The position numbers and the translations under genes are program-made. From NCBI GenBank assembly GCA_964473525.1, contig CAYYPK010000079.1:1-12727 (forward strand): 12,727 bases of DNA, given 5' to 3'. Below the pieces are notes generated by a model. That model worked only from the letters and a program-made list of their open reading frames with translations. It did no database searches and was not told the DNA's origin. Below are positions 5,702 to 12,676 of the stretch, piece by piece. The stretch is from GCA-2687025 sp964473525. Its GTDB lineage: Bacteria; Poribacteria; WGA-4E; GCA-2687025. Positions within the stretch are counted from its first letter, which is position 1, and every line of letters begins with the position of its first letter.

Positions 5702-7411
5702 TCAGCGAGTCTGAGCCTGCGCGATCACGCGCCCCGCGCGGCGGCGGAACACTTCGAGGTAGGCGGCGTCGCGCGTGTGCTCGGTGAAGCTCGGGACAAT
5801 GCGCTGCTCGAACTCCTCGAGCATCCCGGCCGCGCGCGCGCCGACATCGCCACCACCTTCCGCCGCGTCGCGCAGCAGGACGAGGTATTCGTAGTCCTCC
5901 ATGGCTTTGCGCACGATCTCCCACCGAATGGAGTCTACCGGCTCGTGGCTCTCCTGGGGCATGCGTGGCGGATAGAGCAGGTAGCTGTCTCCCGCCTGGA
6001 GCGAGCCGCCCGTGGTGTTGTCGTACGGGTTGTACTCTTCGGCGCGGTAGTTCGGCCGGTGCCATCCCCAGTGGTTAAGACCCCAGTGGAGGAAGCCTGG
6101 GATGCCATGCTTGAAGGCAAGCCACGTGAAGATGCGCGTGCGGATCAATGGGTAGTCGATGAACCGGTTGGGCCACGCTCCCGTAGGTCCGCAGCAGTAG
6201 TAGAACCACACGTCCTCCTTGACGACCCCGTCCTGAGCCGTGAACTCCTCGTACGCGCTTTCGAGGGGCACGGGGTGGTCGACGTACGGGGCGTACTCAG
6301 CGCGCCCCATCGCGTCGATGAGCGGGATGTCAGGCGCGACGCTCTTCACGAACTTCGCGAGGTCCGTGTACGCGTCGAATTGGTCACCGTGGGGCTCGTC
6401 GGACAGGTGCAGACAGAACCGGTCCAGCCATCCTCGCGCGTCGAGGAAGCCGCGCAGCGCGGCCAGGTACTGACCGAGGAAGCCGCGGTACTCCTCGTCG
6501 GCGGTCGATGGGAACGTCCGCCTGGTGACGACATCGCCGTCCCGCACCGCGACCGCCGATGGACGGGTCGAACCGCCAGCAAGGTGACCGCCCTCGATGA
6601 GACGGAAACCGTGGCCGAGGAACAGCTCGATCCACCGCTCGAGGTTCGCGAAGTCGAACGCGTACCCGCCGTCCGCGTCCCGCGTAATGTCGACCAGCTG
6701 ATCCTGCGTGCGGCCGCCCACCACGCCGCCCGTGCTCGCCATGGGGAAGAGCGGCGTCAGCACGACGTTCTGTCGATGCGCCGCCAGGTTCCTGGCGTAG
6801 AGGGCCATGACGTCCCAGAACTGGTCGGTAAGCGGCTCGATCCCGTGGAACTTCAGTATCGGCCCGGGCAGTAGCCAGTTAGTCATCAGGAACCCAGAGG
6901 TCGCCGGGAGAGCGAACGGGGCGACGCGCACGCCAAACGCGACCTCGCGCGAGCCAGCGCCGCACGTGACTCGGACCGAGCCGGCGTAGTCGCCCGGAAC
7001 GGCGTTCACCGGCACGCGCACGCGTACCCACATGCTCACCGTGTGCGGAAACTGCACGCGGCCGACGCCCCGCCACGGCGCGCGTAGCAAGGGGTCGGGA
7101 TAGAACCCGGGCGCGTCGCCCTCGAGGTCGCTCGCGTCGTTCCCCGCGGAATGCCAGTGCACGGGCACGTACTCTGGATGGAGGATGTCGATGGCGTCGG
7201 CTGCGATCGTCGCGCCCGAGCCGCTGACGAGGTCCGACGCCTCTCCCCGTAGGTCGTTCAGGGCGTCTGGAGAGCCATGCACGCCTATCTGGAACGCCTC
7301 CACCTCGCCCCGAGCCGCATGCAGGAACGTAGGTTGCGGGCCGCCCGTGGGAATGTCCTGATGCGGGAAGATGCGGGACATGCAACCTTGCGTCCACACG
7401 GTCAGCGACAT
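5702..7411 (-). CDS. DUF4091 / GH123-like putative glycoside hydrolase
   Basis: A 569-aa protein without a signal peptide. Residues 1 to about 170 form a beta-sandwich-like region ending in the W-V-R-V-x-V-P-x4-PGDYAG segment seen before the catalytic barrel. Residues from about 175 to 500 fit the DUF4091 (PF13320) TIM barrel: LHLSDEPHGD with Asp338-Glu339, then WFYYCCGPTGAWPNRFID, GFLHWGLNHW, and the family end signature SIRWEIVRKAMEDYEYLVLL (494-513). In characterised GH123 N-acetyl-beta-galactosaminidases the adjacent Asp-Glu pair does substrate-assisted catalysis, so the SDEP motif suggests hydrolysis of an N-acetylhexosamine glycan. This exact substrate is inference. Start ATG at 7411 has AGGGAGA about 8 nt upstream. 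It is divergent from the DUF1080 gene and first in a probable two-gene unit with the MerA-like gene. Absence of an export signal is unusual for this family and points to intracellular oligosaccharide processing. Confidence 0.88.
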   Translation of the reverse strand: MSLTVWTQGCMSRIFPHQDIPTGGPQPTFLHAARGEVEAFQIGVHGSPDALNDLRGEASDLVSGSGATIAADAIDILHPEYVPVHWHSAGNDASDLEGDAPGFYPDPLLRAPWRGVGRVQFPHTVSMWVRVRVPVNAVPGDYAGSVRVTCGAGSREVAFGVRVAPFALPATSGFLMTNWLLPGPILKFHGIEPLTDQFWDVMALYARNLAAHRQNVVLTPLFPMASTGGVVGGRTQDQLVDITRDADGGYAFDFANLERWIELFLGHGFRLIEGGHLAGGSTRPSAVAVRDGDVVTRRTFPSTADEEYRGFLGQYLAALRGFLDARGWLDRFCLHLSDEPHGDQFDAYTDLAKFVKSVAPDIPLIDAMGRAEYAPYVDHPVPLESAYEEFTAQDGVVKEDVWFYYCCGPTGAWPNRFIDYPLIRTRIFTWLAFKHGIPGFLHWGLNHWGWHRPNYRAEEYNPYDNTTGGSLQAGDSYLLYPPRMPQESHEPVDSIRWEIVRKAMEDYEYLVLLRDAAEGGGDVGARAAGMLEEFEQRIVPSFTEHTRDAAYLEVFRRRAGRVIAQAQTR

Positions 7412-7547
7412 GCGTCGGTCTCCCTGCGTCGGTCAGTGTCGCGCCATTGTGCGGCGCGGGTTACGGGGCGGCAAGCGCGTAGCGGCGATACGATGTACCC
7501 TCTCCCGCCGACACGGCAGACAGCCCTACCGAGAAGGAAGATAGCCC
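7412..7547. promoter_or_regulatory. Divergent promoter region between DUF4091 and DUF1080 genes
   Basis: 136 bp separate two divergent start codons, so both promoters must lie here. A 10-bp direct repeat TGCGTCGGTC occurs at 7411-7420 and 7425-7434, 14 bp apart, immediately upstream of the DUF4091 start and overlapping its Shine-Dalgarno area. I cannot assign -35/-10 boxes; TACGAT (7489-7494) is a possible -10 for the DUF1080 gene but has no matching -35. Confidence 0.4.
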
Positions 7548-8081
7548 ATGTCAGGCGAGTGGATTGATCTCTTCAACGGCGAGGATCTCACCGGGTGGCA
7601 CATGCGGAACACCGACCGCGAGCACAAGTGGGTGGTCCAGAATGGCATCCTCGACAACACCGCCACCGGCGTCGACATCGTGAGCGATGTCGAGTGCGGG
7701 GACCACGAGCTGCACATCGAGTACGTGGTGCCCGAGGGCAGCAACAGTGGGATATACCTGCGCGGCCGCTACGAACTGCAGGTTCTCGACAGCCTTGGGA
7801 AGACGTACGACTACCCGGCGGAGAACGGCGCGCTCTACAACCAGAAGCGCCCGGATGTCGAGGCCAGCAAGCCGGCGGGCGAATGGCAGACCATCGACGC
7901 GACGATTCAGGGTATGACGCTCACCGTGCTGCTCAACGGCGTCAAGATCCACGACAACGTCACGATCGACGGTCCCACGGGCGGGCAACTGGTGAATGAC
8001 GATGCCCCCGAGGGACCGCTCATGCTACAGGGCGACCACGGCCCGGTGCAGTTCCGCAACATCCGGGTGCGGCCGCTGTAG
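7548..8081 (+). CDS. DUF1080 (3-keto-disaccharide hydrolase-like) protein, cytoplasmic
   Basis: A 177-aa single-domain protein matching DUF1080 (PF06439) along its length. It opens with WIDLFNGEDLTGWHMRN, continues with NSGIYLRGRYELQVLDS, then the GALYNQKRPDVEASKPAGEW segment, a LTVLLNGVKIHDN strand pair and the closing PLMLQGDHGPVQFRNIRVRPL. The fold is a concanavalin-like jelly roll, and some family members cleave 3-keto-glycosides. Most relatives have a signal peptide; this one begins directly with the domain, and its ATG has GAAGGAAG about 7 nt upstream, so the missing leader is not a start-site error. Divergent from the DUF4091 gene with a shared 136-bp promoter region, which suggests joint regulation. 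The two flavin oxidoreductases a few kb away could supply oxidised sugars, but no GFO/IDH/MocA dehydrogenase is present in this window. Family assignment strong; reaction moderate. Confidence 0.92.
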   Translation: MSGEWIDLFNGEDLTGWHMRNTDREHKWVVQNGILDNTATGVDIVSDVECGDHELHIEYVVPEGSNSGIYLRGRYELQVLDSLGKTYDYPAENGALYNQKRPDVEASKPAGEWQTIDATIQGMTLTVLLNGVKIHDNVTIDGPTGGQLVNDDAPEGPLMLQGDHGPVQFRNIRVRPL

Positions 8082-8098
8082 AGCGCGAGGCGTCAGAA

Positions 8099-8130
8099 CG
8101 GCGGGATCGTCGACCTCGATGGTCCCGCCG
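8099..8130. terminator. Hairpin between convergent DUF1080 and ion-channel genes
   Basis: CGGCGGGA (8099-8106) pairs with TCCCGCCG (8123-8130), 8 bp, with a further TCG/CGA pairing inside the loop. It lies 17 nt after the DUF1080 stop and 33 nt from the channel stop on the other strand, so it may serve both transcripts. There is no T-tract on either side. Confidence 0.5.
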
Positions 8131-8163
8131 CGCCGGCAGCGAAGCCAGCGACCTGGCGACGAT

Positions 8164-9012
8164 CTAGTCGTCGTAGAAGTCCTCGGGGAGCTCGTCTCCG
8201 CAGAGGGGGCACTTGGGGGCCTCGAGGTGGTCTCCGTGATGCACCTCCTCGACGAATCCAGCGCCCAGGATACCCACCGGCAACGCGAACATGGCGATCC
8301 CGAGCAGGGAGATGACCATGGCGAGTAACCTACCCCACACCGTGATCGGCACCATGTCGCCATATCCGACCGTCGTCAATGTGGACATACCCCACCACAT
8401 GGCCGCGGGGATGCTCGTGAACACGTCGGGCTGCGCGTTGTGCTCGACGAAGTAGAGCAGCGCCGCAGATACCACGAGCAGTATCAGCTCTGCGAAGACG
8501 GCGATCCCGAGCTCCTCCTTCTTCGCGATGAACACGGACGTGAACGTCCGCAACGACGCGGAATACCGCCCGATTCTCACGATTCTCACGAGCCGAAGGA
8601 GGCGCATGGCTCGGCCGTACCGTAGCTCTGTCCAGGGTATGAAGCGCGGGATGTAGAAGGGCAGGATGACGAGCAGATCCAGGAGCATCATGGGCCCGAC
8701 GACGTAGCGAAGCCGGCCCTTGACCGGGTGGGAATACTTCGGCTCCGCCGTGCACGACCACACGCGCAGGATGTACTCGACCGTGAAGATCAGGAGCGAG
8801 AACGCCTCAAACGCCTCGAGGTACGCCCCGTACGCGTCGTTGAACGACTTCACCGTCTCCATGGTCAGCGCGAAGACGTTGGCGACGATGAGGAACGCAA
8901 GGGCGATATCGACCGTGTTGCTTAGCTGGTCGTTCTCATCCGCCTTGTCGACCACCTGGTGCGTACGCAGCCGCAGGCGTTCGTAAGATGTCAGATTCGG
9001 ATCTAGCTGCAT
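8164..9012 (-). CDS. Voltage-gated K+ channel subunit with CxxC cytoplasmic tail
   Basis: A 282-aa six-helix ion channel subunit. S1 is about 33-51, S2 68-85, S3 105-122. S4 (131-150) carries six arginines spaced every third residue (R134-x2-R137 through R149), a voltage sensor. S5 is 168-189, a pore loop contains the K+ selectivity filter TTVGYGD (213-219), and S6 is 227-252. It should form tetramers in the inner membrane and conduct K+ on depolarisation. The length is normal for bacterial Kv channels. The C-terminal tail is short and holds HHGDH (258-262) and CPLCG (268-272), one half of a zinc-ribbon-like site, ending acidic (EDFYDD). ATG 9012 has only a weak AGG-type Shine-Dalgarno. It converges with the DUF1080 gene; 209 bp separate it from the acetamidase stop upstream, so it probably has its own promoter. 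Family assignment is very secure. Confidence 0.95.
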   Translation of the reverse strand: MQLDPNLTSYERLRLRTHQVVDKADENDQLSNTVDIALAFLIVANVFALTMETVKSFNDAYGAYLEAFEAFSLLIFTVEYILRVWSCTAEPKYSHPVKGRLRYVVGPMMLLDLLVILPFYIPRFIPWTELRYGRAMRLLRLVRIVRIGRYSASLRTFTSVFIAKKEELGIAVFAELILLVVSAALLYFVEHNAQPDVFTSIPAAMWWGMSTLTTVGYGDMVPITVWGRLLAMVISLLGIAMFALPVGILGAGFVEEVHHGDHLEAPKCPLCGDELPEDFYDD

Positions 9013-9221
9013 GCCATCGACCTGATGAGAGCGGTACGCGGCGCCGCTATAGCTACTGCGCCGCGAGGTCGATGGTTACGCTCAGCCCGGCGGCCGCGCT
9101 CGCGCCCACGGCGCCGATCCGGCGTACAGTGACCGCTCCAGGCCGCGCTGCGCACGTGGACTCACCACGAGACCACACCGACCGGGGCGGGAGGAGTTCG
9201 CAACGCCATGGCGGTCTGCTC

Positions 9222-10148
9222 TCAACGCCCCGCGAGCGCCAGCGCGCCATGCGGCAGCACGGCGTGGACGCCGCGCACCCCGTTGACTATCTGCGTAATC
9301 CGCAGATCGACCAGCACGCTTGTCAACGCCAGGGCATCGGCGCGCGCGATGCCGTAGTGCGCCTGCATCAAGTCCAACACACCCTGGAGCGCCATCTCTG
9401 TCGCGACGTCGAGATCCTCATCCAGGCCGAAGGCGAGCCATCCTTCGGACGTGCGCGCCCGTGGAGCCTGGATGGGCAGGTCATCGCGCAGCCGGAACGT
9501 GAGGTCTACGCTGTCGATCGGGCACTCGATGGCCGTGCCTGACGCTTCACCGTCGCCCTGTGCGCCGTGGCCATCGCCGACCGAGAACAGCCCACCATCG
9601 ACGGCGATCGGCAGATAGAGCGTGCTGCCCGCGACCAACTCCTTGCAGTCCAGGTTGCCGCCCGTTGCCCGAGGAGGACCGGTCGACAGCAAGCCGGGCT
9701 CGTCAGGGGGCATGCCCATCACCCCCATGAACGGGCTGAGCGCCACGGTATGGCCGTGCTGGTTGCGGGCGGTCATAGTCGTGGCGTCCAACGTCCACCG
9801 GTGATAGGCCCTCGCCTCGGCCTCGTCGCCACTCTCACTCACACGCGCGAATGTGAATCCCCACGCGCCCGGGCGGATGTCGCCGATGTGGACCTCGAGC
9901 GTCATCCCCCGCTTGGCGCCGTCCATCGCGATGGGGCCGCACAGCGCGTGACCGGCGTCGCCGTCGTCCCGCGGTTCGAACATCGGGGTGTCGGAGAACT
10001 CCTCACGCGGCGCCTCCATCAACCACGAGGCGTCGAGCGTGCGGAAGCGAACCGTGTCACCGTCCTGGACGGTAAGGATCGGGTCGTGGTCCCGCGAGAA
10101 CTTCCCGTGTAGCGATCGCCGGTCGGGCTGGACTTCGTGAGACGCCAT
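9222..10148 (-). CDS. Acetamidase/formamidase family amidohydrolase
   Basis: A 308-aa protein matching the FmdA/AmdA family (PF03069), which hydrolyses formamide, acetamide or related short amides to ammonia and the acid. Supporting segments are an early PILTVQDGDTVRFRTLDASW, then GHALCGPIAMDGAKRGMTLEVHI (about 67-88), GGNLDCKELVAGSTLYLPI (163-181), and the family hallmark FSVGDGHGAQGDGE (188-201) with nearby ECPI. These His, Asp and Glu residues correspond to the metal and active-site region of the family. The length is normal. ATG 10148 is chosen because AGGA lies about 6 nt upstream and the family N terminus starts there; the longer open frame upstream is only the other-frame reading of the amidohydrolase gene. 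That gene ends 25 nt upstream on the same strand, so the two are likely one operon. Cytoplasmic; the exact amide is unknown. Confidence 0.93.
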   Translation of the reverse strand: MASHEVQPDRRSLHGKFSRDHDPILTVQDGDTVRFRTLDASWLMEAPREEFSDTPMFEPRDDGDAGHALCGPIAMDGAKRGMTLEVHIGDIRPGAWGFTFARVSESGDEAEARAYHRWTLDATTMTARNQHGHTVALSPFMGVMGMPPDEPGLLSTGPPRATGGNLDCKELVAGSTLYLPIAVDGGLFSVGDGHGAQGDGEASGTAIECPIDSVDLTFRLRDDLPIQAPRARTSEGWLAFGLDEDLDVATEMALQGVLDLMQAHYGIARADALALTSVLVDLRITQIVNGVRGVHAVLPHGALALAGR

Positions 10149-10173
10149 CGGTGTCCTATCTGAGATTGGGGGG

Positions 10174-11058
10174 CTAGCTCGCTGGGACAAGGCGCTCAGC
10201 GTTGCCGCGTACGAGCAGTGACATGGTCTCGCCGGGTAGGTCGAGCGTTCCCAGGAAGTCGCGCAGGTCGTTTCCGTGAGCGTCACGGCCATAGAGCAGT
10301 CGGTTGGCGTACCGCGCGATGAATTCGCGCGCGTGGTTGGCGTCTCGTCGCAGCGCGGTGAGACCCGAGCCAGCGGACAGGTCCGCGCACAGGTTCGGGT
10401 GGCGATCCAGCAGCTCGAAGAGGCGACCGCCTGGGACGATCGGTCCCGCTGGGTACACCGCCGGGTCCGAGTCGGCATCGCCGCTGATGTACCGCCAGAA
10501 GCCGGGCGCGTGCCCAATGAACGTCGTGTCTGGGCACGCGGCGAGAGCTCGGTCGAGGGCGCCAAGGTCGCCGCCGTACCAGTGCTCCTGGTAGCTGTGC
10601 CCGCCACGGCCGTCGGGCAAGTACGGCGCGTCCATGTGCAGCACGACGGGGCATCCGAGTTCACCCGCCGCCCTGAACAGCTCCAAGCTGCGCGGATCGT
10701 CCAGGAGCATCCGGTAGCTCCACTCGCCACAGACGCGGACGCCGTGGTTCTCGTACGCCGCGCGGAACAGCTCCGGCGCGCTGCCTTCGTGTGGGCAGGG
10801 GCAGTACCCCGCGATGAACCGCGTGGGATGGCGGTCTCGCGCGGCGAGCAGCTCTGGAAGCGTGGCGCCGGCGTGCGTGCCGTCTGGACGGAAGGCGGTG
10901 GGACTGAACGCTCCGTGTGTCCCGCGCACGTCCTCGGACGGTGGCAGATACCACGTCAGCAGCCACGCGACGTCGATGCCGTAGGCGTCCATCTCGCGCA
11001 CGAGCGCGTCCGCGTCGTAACCGTGGTAGTTCACGTGCATGTGTGAGTCGATCACCAT
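10174..11058 (-). CDS. Amidohydrolase_2 family metal-dependent hydrolase
   Basis: A 294-aa TIM-barrel metal hydrolase of the amidohydrolase-2 type (PF04909), the group that includes ACMSD-like decarboxylases. Metal-ligand candidates are the N-terminal DSHMH (His6 and His8), LHMDAP (His141), GHAPGFW (His183) and the late Asp259 in LLYGRDAHGND. It begins immediately with MVIDSHMH, so ATG 11058 is the natural start although the Shine-Dalgarno is weak (a GGGG run about 12 nt upstream); the open frame extends 77 codons further upstream but that part is RS-rich and has no family match. No signal peptide. First gene of a probable operon with the acetamidase, spaced 25 nt, which suggests breakdown of an amide- or lactone-containing compound in two steps. 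The substrate cannot be deduced; both hydrolysis and decarboxylation occur in this family. Confidence 0.88.
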   Translation of the reverse strand: MVIDSHMHVNYHGYDADALVREMDAYGIDVAWLLTWYLPPSEDVRGTHGAFSPTAFRPDGTHAGATLPELLAARDRHPTRFIAGYCPCPHEGSAPELFRAAYENHGVRVCGEWSYRMLLDDPRSLELFRAAGELGCPVVLHMDAPYLPDGRGGHSYQEHWYGGDLGALDRALAACPDTTFIGHAPGFWRYISGDADSDPAVYPAGPIVPGGRLFELLDRHPNLCADLSAGSGLTALRRDANHAREFIARYANRLLYGRDAHGNDLRDFLGTLDLPGETMSLLVRGNAERLVPAS

Positions 11059-11300
11059 GCGCGCATCGTGCCCCAGCCCGCCCCGCCCGTCAATCGAGCG
11101 TGTCGCACTCGCGAACAGTTCTAGGGACGCCGCCTGAGACCACTCGTCTGAACTCGCCGAGACGGCTCGTAGCGGCCCGGCGCGCGGGCGCGTTGCTGGG
11201 TCGGGCCTCGTCTCCGCCTGGGCTCCGCGACGGATACGGCTGCTATCCCGCCGGCGTTGTCTGTGGCCGATGGCTAAGGTTCTCGGCAAAGCCCGGCTCT

Positions 11301-11335
11301 GTCATTCTGAGGAGCGACGCGACGAAGAATCTCGG
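11301..11335. repeat. REP-like dispersed intergenic repeat
   Basis: The stretch begins GTCATTCTGAGGAGCGAC and ends CGACGAAGAATCTCGG, with imperfect inverted symmetry (ATTCT at 11304-11308 against AGAAT at 11326-11330). From general knowledge this GTCATTCTGA...GAAGAATCTC sequence recurs between genes in many unrelated bacterial genomes, and its reverse-frame translation gives the familiar spurious peptide FFVASLLRMT. It lies next to an IS110 element; members of that family are known to insert into REP sequences. Confidence 0.7.
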
Positions 11336-11434
11336 CTTCCCACCAGGCCACGAGACTCTTGTATCTTGGTCGCATGGGACAGATGTAGCGATTTTGGGCG
11401 ATTCGTGGCTTTCTTGGGGACGCTCAGGAAAGGA

Positions 11435-11587
11435 GGGGAATGGGAAGCTGTGGAGATTCATTAGTCAGCTTCGGGCGATTGCGGTCATCCGAAGCGGAAC
11501 CCGGAGCGAAGATCAGCTCCCCTTCCCCAACCCTCATCGGTGAGACCGGACGGTATCTTGGACCCCGACCCAAGGGTCGGAGAGTCC
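11435..11587 (+). ncRNA. Candidate IS110 bridge RNA region
   Basis: Upstream of the transposase the plus strand can fold as nested stems. An outer stem pairs GGGGAATGGGAAGCTG (11435-11450) with CAGCTCCCCTTCCCC (11514-11528), with one mismatch and one bulge. Inside it, GCTTCGG (11468-11474) pairs perfectly with CCGAAGC (11489-11495) around a 14-nt loop. A separate hairpin follows: CCGACC (11565-11570) with GGTCGG (11575-11580), extended by GGAC/GTCC to 11560-11587. Bridge RNAs of IS110-group elements lie in this position and consist of stems with large internal guide loops. The pairing is seen; the bridge RNA identity is inference. Confidence 0.35.
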
Positions 11588-11649
11588 GTATAGACAAGAG
11601 TGGTCTCGATGAGGATCTTACAGGAATCACGCAGGGGAGAGAACATCCC

Positions 11650-12676
11650 ATGGCGCAGACGACCCATCCTCGGATGTGTGAGCTGTCCCTGCCCTCGGGC
11701 GCGGTGCTGGGCATCGACGTGGGCAAGACGAGCTTGCACCTTCACCTGGCGAAGGAGCCGGGACAGGAGCGCGCAGAACGCCACCAGGTCGTCAACGACC
11801 TGCACGGGTTTGGTGTCCTGAGACGTTGGCTCGAATCTCAGGATGTCGGGGAAGTGGACGCGATCATGGAGGCCACCGGGCCCTACTGGAAGCAGGTAGC
11901 GCAGTTCCTGCATGAACACGGCTACACGGTGCGTGTGGTCAACCCTACCAGTCTGTCCCACTTCGCGCGGAGCGAGTTGCGTCGTCAGAAGACCGACCCC
12001 ATCGACGCGCGACAGATCGCTGAATACGCTTGCTGTCGCCCAACTCGACCGTGGCTTCCGCTTCCCAAGGCGGTGGACGAGTTGCGTCAGCGGACACGGC
12101 ACGCTGCGGCGCTTGAGCGCCAGCTCCGGGATACACGGAACCTGCTGGAGTCCGCCGAGACCATGCACGGCGACAAGCAGATCGTCCGGTCGTTACGGCG
12201 CATGATCTCTTCCTACGAGAAGGAGATCTCCCGAGTCGAGACCCTGATAGCGGCAACCGTGGAATCGTGTCCTCGGTTGTAGCAGGATGTGGCGCTGCTG
12301 ACTTCTATCGTTGGCATCGGGGGCAAGACGGCCCGCCTGCTGCTGGCGGAGATGCCTCCGGTAGAGCGGTTCTCCTCGGCCTGTCAGATGGCGGCCTATG
12401 CGGGAGTCACGCCACAGCGCCACGAGTCAGGCACGTCCGTGAAGCGCCCTTCTCGCGCGTCCAAGGTGGGAAGCTCTCGGCTACGCGCTGGCCTGTACAT
12501 GCCGGCCGTGGTAGCCAGAGGACACAACCCCGTCACCATGGAGTTGGCGCGACGGCTAGAGGAGAGAGGCAAGCACTCCATGCAAATCATCGTCGCCATC
12601 GAGCGGAAGCTACTCCACATAGTCTACGGCGTTCTGAAACACCAGAAGCCCTTTGACCCGGAGCATACCAAAGCGA
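11650..12676 (+). pseudogene. IS110-family transposase with in-frame TAG, C terminus lost
   Basis: The ATG at 11650 has GGGGAGAG about 11 nt upstream. The N-terminal RuvC-like DEDD domain is intact: GIDVGK (Asp23), MEATGPYW (Glu74), KTDPIDARQIAEY (Asp116 and Asp119), followed by a helical region. At codon 211 a TAG (12280-12282) interrupts, yet the same frame continues with a complete Transposase_20 domain: LTSIVGIGGKTARLLLAEM, AAYAGVTPQRHESG, and SKVGSSRLRAGLYM holding the probable catalytic serine (275 or 276). It runs to the usual late KPFDPEH near residue 340. After that the match stops; the frame stays open to the window end but no family-like ending appears. IS110 transposases need the DEDD and serine domains together, so the amber codon should inactivate it unless read through. 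A GTG at 12289 could in principle start the second half. Confidence 0.85.

Larger units (their letters stand above)
11059..11649. other. 591-bp non-coding stretch: operon promoter, REP-like repeat, IS110 left end
   Basis: 11059 to about 11270 should contain the promoter of the leftward amidohydrolase operon, but I see no clear boxes. 11301-11335 is a dispersed REP-like repeat. From roughly 11340-11430 to the transposase ATG at 11650 the composition is less GC-rich and several stems can be drawn, which fits the non-coding left end of an IS110 element. Short open frames on both strands here are not supported as genes. Confidence 0.6.
11400..12676 (+). mobile_element. IS110-family insertion sequence (left end approximate, right end probably cut)
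   Basis: The element is defined by its transposase (11650 onward) and the long non-coding segment before it, as in IS110-group elements whose bridge RNA precedes the transposase. IS110 elements have no terminal inverted repeats, so the left boundary cannot be fixed from one copy; 11400 is a rough estimate. The right boundary is placed where a sequence resembling another element's terminal repeat begins (12677). Confidence 0.5.

Noticed and set aside
5378..6874. 498-codon open frame on the plus strand
   Set aside because: It is antisense to the DUF4091 and MerA-like genes, is Arg/Val/Glu-rich without motifs, and reflects the high third-position GC of the true genes on the other strand.
9053..9250. 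65-codon minus-strand open frame between the acetamidase and channel genes
   Set aside because: It overlaps the acetamidase 3' end, has no Shine-Dalgarno at its start and no recognisable motif.
11059..11289. 77-codon N-terminal extension of the amidohydrolase
   Set aside because: It is Arg/Ser/Ala-rich without family similarity; the domain starts at MVIDSHMH as in relatives.
11243..11461. 72-codon minus-strand open frame containing FFVASLLRMT
   Set aside because: This peptide is the well-known translation artefact of the dispersed REP-like repeat, not a gene.
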